In this document: positions 37,541 through 45,869 of the stretch, piece by piece
Position numbering within the stretch: position 1 is the first letter of the stretch
How the letters are laid out: each line of letters opens with the position of its first letter
From: Zonotrichia leucophrys gambelii
Lineage: Eukaryota > Chordata > Aves > Passeriformes > Passerellidae
NCBI RefSeq assembly: GCF_028769735.1
Contig: NC_088175.1
Span: forward strand, 5,828,001-5,892,000
Direction of reading: 5' to 3'
Length of the DNA: 64,000 nucleotides
The notes under the pieces: generated by a model
The model's input: the letters and a program-made list of their open reading frames with translations, nothing else
The model's database searches: none
Told to the model about the DNA's origin: nothing
Made by a program: the position numbers and the translations under genes

Positions 37541-38557
37541 TTAAGCTCGCATCAACTCACAATTTTTTGTTTTGAATCTACTATAAATCTCTTGGGCACT
37601 TTGGTAATCATGGGTACTTAACCTTGTTACTTTGCTTGGTTTTTCCAGATTGGTTTGTACAGCCAATACTGTTTTACTAAAACAGACAAATAAGCATAGT
37701 AAAAAGAGCAATCTTCCAAGTACACACACAGCGAGAAAAACCACTTTTTCCCATACATATTTTCTGAAAATCTCTAAATTCTCCCACCCACTGGGATCAA
37801 GTGTAGGAGTTTGATCTTGATTATTTACACATGCCAATCTTTTTATTTCGTTTGAAATGTCCCTAATAATTGAATTCTTTATTTTTAATACTGCCTGTAG
37901 CCGGATGACTTTGTTCAACACAGATTTTGGGATCCGAACTTGGCTTTTACAATTTTGGATTTTCTCAATTTCTATTTCACTTTCCCGGTTTTGTTTAATT
38001 TCTCCCAAATCATTATATATAGGAACTCCCAAATTTGATCCAGTTTCTTTGGGTAATAAGAAAATTGGTGTTATCACCCTAGCAATGCAGTTGCCAGATG
38101 AGATCAAACTTAGGGGTTTAGAGTTCCCCTGAAATGCGTTCTAAAAGGGGTTTATCTCTTTTCTAGTACACTCATATAAATACTTGTAACAAACAGTTTT
38201 TCTTACCATTTCCATCATTTCTTTGCTTTTTACTAGATCTGCTGAGCTTGTTCCAGCAGCATCACATTCAAAGCAAAACCAGGCTTCCTCTATAGGGCAC
38301 TCTCTTAGGAGTGGCTGCCTAAAAGTGGCAGTATTCTGGGCTATCCAATACACTCTCTTATTTTTCTCATAAAGGACCAATTGGGAGAGGTTAACACAAT
38401 CAGGGTTAGAACTGATGTGGACTCTCAACAAGGAGCTCTCTTCCTCCTCATAGAGGGGTTGGTAGCACTCTCTGCACGGCTCAGCTGGGCTCCCCTGAGC
38501 ACCACCAGCAATCAGAGCTATCAGTACCACCCTTCCCAAGAGTCCGGTATGGGTCAT
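37541..38557 (-). pseudogene. ERV env remnant, interrupted and short
   Basis: The frame starts at an ATG at 38557 with an N-terminal hydrophobic signal sequence (about residues 6-20, rich in L, V, I and A, ending near GGAQG), followed by a short cysteine-containing surface segment. A TAG at 38141-38143 interrupts it; the same frame then stays open to the end at 37541. The second part holds a helical stretch, then a tryptophan-containing membrane-proximal piece and a strongly hydrophobic segment of about 22 residues with a basic residue in it (a transmembrane anchor), then a cytoplasmic tail. The total is about 340 codons, well below the usual retroviral envelope length. I see neither a fusion peptide nor the CX6CC motif, so an internal deletion is likely. 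Nearby upstream TTG-initiated extension to 38620 is not needed. Confidence 0.7.
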
Positions 38558-38796
38558 CTTGCACAGCCTGCCCACCCGGCCTTGCCTCTTGGGGAATTTT
38601 TTCTGAGGACAAGCTTCCAAGCTCTTTAGAGTCCCTTCTACCCGCTTCTCTGGTTAAGCCTCTCTTGGTCTGTTCCCTACAAATTTTAGTTTCCCCCCAG
38701 GGGAGTGTTCTGTAGAGGGTTAACCTGGAGTCTTTAGAAGTATATTGGGGAACTTAAACTAGAATTACTTATTTACAGCCTTAAACTTTTTCCCAA

Positions 38797-39430
38797 CATA
38801 ATTTACACAAAACAGTTTTGAAACATTTTAAGCAATATTAGAACTCTGATACCAATTTTTCCCATACAGTTCAGTCCTTTTTGACTCTTCCTCCTGAGAG
38901 TCAACTTTAAATCACAGTATACCCAGGTGAATTAACTTGTGATGTGGATGAATCCTTATCCAGTGCCCGGAGGTGAGTGGTGTGGACTCTGGCTCAATGC
39001 CAGAGGGGAAAACTGGGAGTCTGGCCCAATGCCAGAAGTAGACAGGGGTGTAGTCCGGTCCAATGCCACAAGGAGAATGGGGTGCAGTCCGGTCCAATAC
39101 CAGAATGTCAGAGGGAAAAACTTGGTGTTGAATCCTGGTCCAATACCAGGAGTTGAGTGACTAACATAGTTCACATAAAACAGTCTTGAAACATTTTACT
39201 AATGTCTTCCCATACAGTTCAGTCTTTTTGACTCTTCCTTTTGAGAGTCAACTTTAAATCCTTTGGTCCTTTTATCACAGTATACTCAGGTGATTTAGTT
39301 TGTGTAGCAGATGAATCTTGTCCAGCGCTGGGGAGTGAGAGTGGTGTGGACTCTGGCTCAATGCCAGAGGGAAAAGCTGATGTTGTTTCTGGTCCCGTAC
39401 CTGGGGGTGAGACTGGCCCTTTTATTCTTG
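38797..39430. repeat. Diverged direct duplication between pol and env
   Basis: A segment starting near 38797 is repeated from about 39163. Paired landmarks are AACAGTTTTGAAACATTTTA (38811) with AACAGTCTTGAAACATTTTA (39179), CCCATACAGTTCAGTC (38861) with the same at 39209, TTGACTCTTCC, GAGAGTCAACTTTAAATC and CACAGTATACCCAGGTGA with a close match near 39277. The offset is 368 bp at the start and 348 bp later, so an indel of about 20 bp separates the copies. Both copies carry the short repeat described at 38995-39160. The right copy forms the tail of the integrase frame; the left copy is noncoding. Confidence 0.75.
38960..39160. repeat. Short tandem repeat in the ERV spacer
   Basis: Units centred on GGYCCAATGCCAGAAG recur with their CAAT cores at 38995, 39027, 39061, 39095 and 39141, spacings of 32, 34, 34 and 46 bp. 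Another copy sits in the paired duplication at about 39358. On the coding (minus) strand the unit reads GGCATTGGACCAGAC and would encode G-I-G/E-P-D/E, a proline-rich linker found at the end of the integrase frame. The units are diverged, so this array is not a recent slippage product. Confidence 0.75.
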
Positions 39431-39797
39431 TAATATGAGTCCAACCTTTTTCTTTTGTCCGCACAGCTGAATTAGTGATCAGGAGCACCTGGAAGGGGCC
39501 TTCAAATTTAGGCATTAGTGCTCCCGTAGTCCATGATTTTATCAAAACCCAATCTCCTGGGCTAATGTTGTGAACCTTTGTGTCAAGAGGGGAAGTTTGA
39601 GGAAGGTATCCTTTCTTTCTAAGTCCTTCCAGAGTTCTTCCAATTATTTCTAAATACTTTCTGGTAGCTTCTTCCCCTTCCAGATAGTCTCCTGTATCAC
39701 CCAAAAATTCAAATTCCTCATTTAAAGGTCCCACTTCAAAGTTTACCAAGGGCTCTTCTAGATGTTGCATCGGGTCCCCTAAAGTATAAAGCCCCTG
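39219..39797 (-). pseudogene. ERV pol remnant: protease start joined to integrase end
   Basis: Just after the gag stop, shifted in frame, a reading frame opens that resembles the N-terminal part of a retroviral protease up to the active-site triad DTG (39690-39698). It then passes without a frame change into the C-terminal part of an integrase, recognisable by GDWVLIKSW and PKFEGPFQVLLIT (the GPY/F domain) and the WTHITRIK segment. After that comes a proline-rich tail built from the spacer repeat, ending at 39219. Reverse transcriptase, RNase H, and the zinc-binding and catalytic parts of integrase are absent, a loss of several hundred codons. The join lies close to 39690. The product would have no polymerase or integrase activity. 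Confidence 0.8.
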
Positions 39798-39802
39798 ACC
39801 CT

Positions 39803-41592
39803 CTACTCATCACCTCTAAGGATCTTCCCTAAATTATCTTGTTCCCTGGCTATTGCCACATCGAGACTGAGCTTTCTACAAAACCTCCTGGTGTGTCCTG
39901 GCTCTCCACAGTAATAGCAATGTCGTCCTCTCAAAGGGACTTGAGGGGTCTCTATCCCCGTTGCACCTGACAGTACAAGAGGCCTATCCTTCCCTCCTCC
40001 TGGTGGTGGCCCCGCCTACTCTGCACTTTCCCTAGCTACAGCACCCATGATCTTAGCCTTGGCCTTTGCCTTTTCTTCCTCCCTCCTTAAATACACCTTC
40101 AATGCCTCTCTTAATAACTCATTGATGTCCTTCTCTTGCCAATCTTCCATCTTTTCCAGTTTTCTCCTTATATCAGGCCAAGATTTGGTAACAAATTGGA
40201 CTTTTAGTAGCATTTGACCTTCTGGGGTGTCTGGGTCTATTCTAGAGTACAACTGGAAGTTCCGCCTTAGGCGATTAAGCCAGGCAGCAGGAGCTTCATC
40301 TTTCTCCTGTGTACCCTCAAATGCCAATTGGGTGTTAGTTCCTTTGGGAACTGACTCTTTGATCCCCCTTATTATCAAAGACCTATATTCCATCATGGCC
40401 TTCCTCCCCTCCTCCTGGTTAGGGTTCCAGCTGGGATCCGTTAGTGGCAATTTCTGTTCGCCTGATGGCACCTGGGGTCCTGGACGGTTATCCTTCTCCC
40501 AAATTCTTATGCTAGCCTCCCTAATCATCTGGACCTCTTCTGGAGAAAATAATATGCTCAGGATGGAATTCATCTCCCCCAAGTGTAGATATTTGGACCT
40601 AGAAATTGATCCACTTGGTTAGCTATGCCCACTGGGTCCTCAACTAAATGCCCCAATTCTTTCTTGAATCCTCTCACCTCAGAAGCAGTTAGGGGAGCAT
40701 TCACAAAGCCAACACCTCCCATTACTCCTCCCATAGGAACCTCTCTGAGGGGAAAGAGTCTCTCTGCCTTGGAGGTCTTGGATCTGGTACCACAGTACGG
40801 CCCATCTTCAGATGCCAAACTACTTTGAGGGATATCTGGGTTACCCTGAACTTTCTGCCCATCAGCAGGTGTATTTGCTGATAGCTGTTTATCGGGCGAG
40901 GAGCCATTTGTGCCCCAACTAGGAGGAGGTAAAGGGACAGCAATAGGAGGGGGAGAAGAGCCTGAGCGAGTATTAAGTGGAGCTGGAGAAGGGGTGGAGA
41001 ATGCAGCAGGTGGAGTAGGCACTTGTGGTGGTGCAGAAGGAACTGGAGGGGATACTGGGTTTATCATAGCGGAAGCTGAAGAGGTAGAAGGAGGAGTTTG
41101 AACAGGTGGTAGTGAGATGGCAGCCGGGGGAAGAACCGGACCTGCGATTTGAGATGCTTGAAGAAGAGGATTATAAGGTGGAGGGGCAGAAGGAGGCAGA
41201 TAATCCAGGGGATCCCATCTTTTCCTATCATCCCCTCCTTCATTCCCCTCTTTCTTCCTCTGTACCTTACAAATTCGCACCCCTTCATCCCCAACAGCGC
41301 TCTTTAACCAGCAAGCTACATACAATAATTGCTCAGGATCAGTATCTCCTCGAGCTGTCAGATAATTATTTAATTGTTGGCACATCCATTTATCCTTCGT
41401 CCCACACCAAGGCCATCCTCCTTGTAACTCTAATTCTGGCCACACTTCCATACAATAATGGATCATTTTAATTTTATCTAATCCCTCCGTGGCCTCTATA
41501 GAATCCCATTTTACTAACAGTTCTCCTAAGGGACTATTGGGAGGTATGTCCCTCAGCCTCTTGCCGGTCTTTTTACTATTACACCCTCCCAT
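39803..41592 (-). pseudogene. ERV gag with frameshift and early stop
   Basis: Gag starts at the ATG at 41592 with MGGCNSKK, a good N-myristoylation signal. A matrix-like region is followed by a long proline-rich stretch carrying PSAPPPY (41173-41193), then a capsid region. An extra G in a run of five (40576-40580) shifts the frame in capsid; the rest of capsid is open in the next frame from about 40582. That frame is stopped by TAG at 40016-40018, after a lysine- and glutamate-rich helix, but continues beyond the stop into a nucleocapsid with one CCHC zinc knuckle (39878-39919) and ends with TAG at 39803-39805. One knuckle and the late-domain motif fit gammaretroviruses. The gene as it stands gives only matrix and part of capsid. 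Confidence 0.88.
39878..39919 (-). other. CCHC zinc knuckle of ERV nucleocapsid
   Basis: The minus strand encodes C-x2-C-x4-H-x4-C (CYYCGEPGHTRRFC), the classic retroviral RNA-binding knuckle. There is only one, as in gammaretroviruses; alpha- and lentiviruses have two. It is in frame with the preceding capsid frame but lies beyond the TAG at 40016. Confidence 0.9.
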
Positions 41593-42458
41593 TTTACAGG
41601 TCTCAACAGTAAAAAATCCCAAAGGTGCCTTTACTGACCAGTAATTTCAAAAAGAACCTTCTTTGAGGAGCTTCAGCCTCCTCCACTGTAACTTCAAATT
41701 TCTGCCTGATGCTCAGGACTTTATACTGAAACAACTGCCCGATCTCTTGATTGCCTAACTTTCCCCACGTCAGGTCTTACATCTATCGGGACTTGAACAC
41801 ACGAAACCTCGGCCTAAGAATCCGGGTCGTGCCTGACTCCCTCAGTCAGGAAAAACAACTGCCTGATTTTTAGTTTGCCTAACCCGCCAATTTTTAGGCT
41901 TCACCGTATCAGGACTTAAAAGCAAACCACAGCCTCCTTCGCTGGGGTTTTTGCCTGGTTCCTGTGCCAGGACTTACTTTTGCCTGCAGGGCTTATGAGC
42001 TACCCGAATCCTTCTCGAGACTTACAACTGCTACCCGAATCCTTCTCGGGACTGACAAATCTGCCTGACTTCCCTCTGTCAGGGCCTATTTTGGGTGCGT
42101 GCCACTCATACAAATATTCCCTCCGCACGCCCGGAGGGGGGGGCCCTTTATTCCCCCTTGGGAGACGACTCACTCACGCTAATTCCAAGCTCCGCCCCCT
42201 GTTCCCGGCCGGCCCCTTCGCAGGAGTCCGGAACCGCGGTACTGAGAGGTCCGCTCTCGCTTCGAAGGTCCGGCTGCCGGCCTTCGTCTCATTCACACAC
42301 ACATGCGCTCGACTCCCGCTCCCGCCACCGGCTTTCTCACCAATCCGGTGCTCCGGTGCTCCTCTGCGTCGCTGCTCCTGAGCTGATCCCTCTGGTCCTG
42401 GTAGCCAGCTGTCCTGAAGTCCAAGATGGCCAGTCTTGAGTCTTCTTGCGGCGTGGCT
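41593..42458 (-). promoter_or_regulatory. ERV 5' leader (untranslated)
   Basis: About 870 bases lie between the primer-binding site and the gag start, long even for a gammaretrovirus. The part next to the primer site (about 42100-42458) is GC- and CpG-rich; the part nearer gag holds an array of short hairpin repeats (41703-42083). In retroviruses this region carries the dimerisation and packaging signals and the splice donor for env mRNA. Several GTAAGT-like sequences occur at the ends of the repeat units. Confidence 0.75.
41703..42083 (-). repeat. Array of hairpin repeats in the ERV leader
   Basis: Read on the plus strand, about nine or ten diverged units follow the plan TGCCTGA - short loop - TCAGGACTT. 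Perfect stems include CCTGA/TCAGG (41705-41717), CCTGACT/AGTCAGG (41832-41850), GCCTAA/TTAGGC (41877-41899), CCTGG/CCAGG (41954-41971), CCTGCAGG (41983-41990), CCCGA/TCGGG (42034-42050) and CCTGAC/GTCAGG (42064-42083). CCTGAT/ATCAGG (41862-41913) and CCCGAT/ATCGGG (about 41738-41790) form wider pairs. Units differ from each other in ways that keep pairing, and each ends in ACTT or a variant. Orientation of the RNA is minus. Confidence 0.75.
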
Positions 42459-42478
42459 ATTCCGGACGAGCGCCCCCA
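42459..42478 (-). promoter_or_regulatory. ERV primer-binding site, proline-tRNA-like
   Basis: Two bases after the 5' LTR, the minus strand reads TGGGGGCGCTCGTCCGGAAT. This equals the proline-tRNA primer site (TGGGGGCTCGTCCGGGAT) with two extra bases (GC) inside and one G-to-A change. Position and sequence leave little doubt about its role; the insertion is unusual. Confidence 0.8.
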
Positions 42479-42480
42479 GC

Positions 42481-43147
42481 TGAAATAAACAGGGGCCAGG
42501 AGACTTCTTCTCCTTTATAATGCCTTTATTAAAAGTGATCAGCTCAGGATTGGGCAGCTCGGCAGGGCTGCAGTCCCCGTCGCATCTCCCAGGGCGACTC
42601 AGAGGAGGAGGATATGCGCAGCTCCGTCCACTAGGGCAGAGCCGGGGGATCCAGTCCTCGTGGGAGCTTTAGGGCGTGAGGTCCCCGTCAGATGTTGATC
42701 CTGTGAGCTTCCCAGGTGGCTAGTCCCGGCGTTGGAACCACTCCCTGCTCAGGGCGAGAGGGGCTCTGCATCTCTGCAGGCTCAGCCATCGGCCCCTCAT
42801 GTCCAGACATCATTTTAGTCTCTCAATTCTTGGGTGGCTCGTTGTTTTTGGGGTTTTTTCCGTGGGTTTGGAGTCGGGTCCCACAAAGCATGCTGGTCTT
42901 GGAGTCACTTTGCATAAACCCCCCCACCCTCTCAGGTGTCTTCCCTATGTTGTAAGAGAGCACAGCCTCGGGGAAGGGTCCACCGCACCTAGCCAGGCTT
43001 TTTTACTAATACAAAAGAAGAGATAAGCCTCAACGACCCGGTATTACTATAACAAAGCACTAAGTATCCTGGCAGAGACCGACCCAACAGGAGTCCCTGC
43101 AACTCCCTCCCACAAAAAAAACATTAACTGAATTTTTGTTCATAACA
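42481..43147 (-). repeat. 5' LTR of the ERV
   Basis: This 667-bp LTR lies beside the primer-binding site and leader, so it is the 5' LTR. On the minus strand it runs from TGTTATGAAC to TTTCA, with intact TG and CA ends. AATAAA (minus) is at 42525-42530. Compared with the 3' LTR it has three substitutions and two single-base indels, all in G or C runs or near the ends. Confidence 0.93.
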
Positions 43148-43151
43148 CAGA
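43148..43151. repeat. Target-site duplication, right copy
   Basis: CAGA immediately after the 5' LTR matches the CAGA before the 3' LTR. The flanks suggest an original target of ATACAGATAAAGC. Confidence 0.75.
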
Positions 43152-45869
43152 TAAAGCACATCACTTGTGCAAACCCAAGATGGTAAGTACAGGATGTTAA
43201 TAAAATTCTGTACACATCTTTAGGTACATTTTCCCTGGATATGAGATTCAAAACACAACTGTTGTAAATGGAAGTCTCCTTCCTTTATCTGCTCTAAGTG
43301 TATCTCAGCTGAGGTTATGAGAAAAGTATATTAAAATGGAAAAACAAGTCACTGGTTTCTTCAGTATCAGAAATAGTGAATAATGTTTGAAAGATTAATT
43401 CATAACTGCAGCTCCACTCAGTGAAATTCAGCTGTGTACTATTCAATTCCTCTATCAGAATCACAGGCTATAAAAATCCCTGTATTTAGAAGTAATTTCT
43501 GAGGCCAAAATGGAAAGGGCATTTTTCCCTTAAAATACATTTTTGGTTATTTTATTTTCATTGCTATCATCTTTTACAGAACAAATCAAAGCTTTTATCT
43601 ATGTACATATACATATATAAAAAGTCCACCATCCATAAGAACACAAAGGTTCTCAAACAGATCTTTACTCTTTCTATGCTTTTTTTCTTCCACTAGCACC
43701 AAGAAGGATTTTAACCTTATGGCTAATACAACAATTTGATAGATATTTTTAAATAGATTTCAAGTCAGGTAGACTCAAAGACCAAAGGAGTCGTCATGGT
43801 AATTTCACTCAGCTCTAGTGTGATACCAGCCACAGAACATTCTAAAACATTTCCTGCACTAAACCCAAACCTCACTTCCCATCTCAATTTCAAGCAGTGA
43901 GAAATCCATAACTGATAAACCCAGATATTGCTATAGTAGACTAGGGAGGTAATTTCATTCTTCCAGACATTTTAATCTTTATTGGTAGAGCTCTGGTTGT
44001 AGTAATTCACAAAAGATAATGACTGCAACTCAACTTTCGCTTTCCAGTAATTAAAATCCAGTCCTATATGTTACAAGTTCTCTTCTGTCCTGATGCGAGA
44101 GTGGTAAACTACAATAACTCATTATCAAAAAATCAAGGTGATCTACCTTGTTTGGCACAGGATCCATCAGTCTTTCCCAGCTACTTGCCACCATAATACT
44201 GTTTCCAACATGTAACCTTGGCTTTTAGGAAGGCTACAAGAGGAATAACAGCTGGAAATACAGCTGGAAACCTCAATCCAGTCTTTCCTCTCTACTCCTG
44301 ACAGCAGGGATGGGATGTAGACAGGGCCAGTTAGTGTAAAATCTGGACACCTGAGAATTTACACCAAAGTAATGAGGAGAACTCCATACCTTCATAAACA
44401 ATTTATGCTTCACTAATTGCTAATTGACCAGGATAAACCATAGGCATACAAGCACTTGAATTTCAAGCCTTTATACTCAGAACAGCATTTACTAAAAAGG
44501 TGTATCACGCTTGCTCCTTGAAATCTACCCAGAACTGGCTGAAACAATAGCAAAAGCTCCCTCAGTGTAGGGAGTTCCAAGAGAAAAGCAAAAAAATAAA
44601 CCAGAATGTCACACAAGTCTGAAACAACCCACAAGTGCTTTTGAAATGCCTGGCAGAACCCATCTGTTGAAAAGTAATGCAGGGGAGTTTTGGGGTTCTG
44701 ATGTTCACAGGTGTGTGGGAAGAAGGGGGGATGATCCTGGTCTATTCCATCAGACACTCTTGGAACAGGTAATGGAGGCTGAAGACTTGTGAAACTTTGT
44801 GCTGCACAAATAAAGCTATGTTTAGACAATGACCCAAGTTCATAATTAAATGCTTCTCATTGTAATTTTCCTCATAGTAGCACTGTTTCACATCAACACT
44901 TCTACTACCTTACCTAAGGAATTAGAATATTTTCTTTGACACTTGTTAGTGAAAGACTTTCTCTGCACCATTTAACATGATCCTATCGATTTTTATTGCT
45001 GTGAGACAAAGAAAACCAGGAGTTTCTCATCTGTCTACAATAGCTGGTTTCACAACAACTCATCACAGACACCTTCCTTAAGCTGTGACATCAGGATTAC
45101 TCCTGCACAATAGCAAGGAGCCAGTGCTGTAAGGAGAATACCATTTCCCTGCAGGGGTCAGAGAAGCAGCTGAACCAGTTTGTCAAGATAAAAGCTATGA
45201 TAATTAGCAAGGACACTGCCATCTGAATGTGAACAGGATTCCTGGGGCTGGAAGTGTGTTTAAGAGTCAGAAGCCTCATTAATCACTGTTACATTCTCTT
45301 GTGTGAAGTTACCCAGGTCCCCACTCAGCCAGGAAACAGCTCTCTCTTTTGGGAAGCAAAGCCAAGGTGTTCTCTCTTAAACCCCAGCTGCAGTTCCAGT
45401 AAAATGCCAGAAACACAGGAAGTCCTCAGATAATGAATAATTCAAGGAAGGGTGCAGTTACAGCACACGTGGTACAATCACCATTTTCTGCTGCACCATT
45501 TTCTAGCTGGAACCACAAATGCATATTTTTCACTGACAGCTAAAATACTCCAGATGCAATTTTTGTTCAGCATGCAAGGAAAGAAATTTGTTTACTTCTA
45601 TTACAGAAATACTATCTTAATATGGATGCAACAAGCTTAATATTCAAATGAGAGACATGTTTAATTGTCTTTGCTTGAATGATTTACATTTTGCTGGCTT
45701 GACACTCCTGTCACAATTTTAAAAAATAGATAAAATAAACTTCACAGTATTCAGGTCCTTACATTGTCATTACCACGTTGTCTGGGGCAACATTAGGGCA
45801 CAGTCTTTCACAAAAGAAAGACTGTCAGACATAGAGAATTCTCTTGTAAATCACACAAAAGATGAGTCT
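43152..45869. other. Intergenic DNA downstream of TECPR2
   Basis: AT-rich DNA without recognised exons or transposons. The longest frame is 44413-44829 on the minus strand (138 codons), with no family features; it could lie in a longer form of the TECPR2 3' UTR. A perfect 10-bp inverted repeat at 45800-45825 is listed separately. Confidence 0.55.
45800..45825. repeat. Perfect short inverted repeat
   Basis: ACAGTCTTTC at 45800-45809 and GAAAGACTGT at 45816-45825 are exact reverse complements separated by six bases (ACAAAA). It lies just beyond the likely TECPR2 cleavage site. Confidence 0.6.

Larger units (their letters stand above)
36837..43147 (-). mobile_element. Endogenous gammaretrovirus-like provirus, internally deleted
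   Basis: This is a 6.3-kb provirus on the minus strand, so its 5' LTR is at the right. It has paired LTRs, a 4-bp CAGA target duplication, a proline-tRNA-like primer-binding site at 42459-42478, a long leader, gag, a remnant of pol, a remnant of env, and a polypurine tract at 37507-37524. The single CCHC zinc knuckle, the PPPY motif in gag, the GPF motif in integrase and the 4-bp duplication place it near gammaretroviruses (class I). Most of protease, all reverse transcriptase and RNase H, and most of integrase are missing; gag has a one-base frameshift and an early stop, and env has a stop and appears shortened. It cannot replicate by itself. The two LTRs differ by three substitutions and two single-base indels, which points to a recent insertion. 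It sits between the 3' ends of ANKRD9 and TECPR2, in the transcriptional direction of TECPR2. Confidence 0.93.

Noticed and set aside
44413..44829. Minus-strand open frame of 138 codons downstream of TECPR2
   Set aside because: No family features or splice sites; most likely chance, perhaps within an extended 3' UTR.
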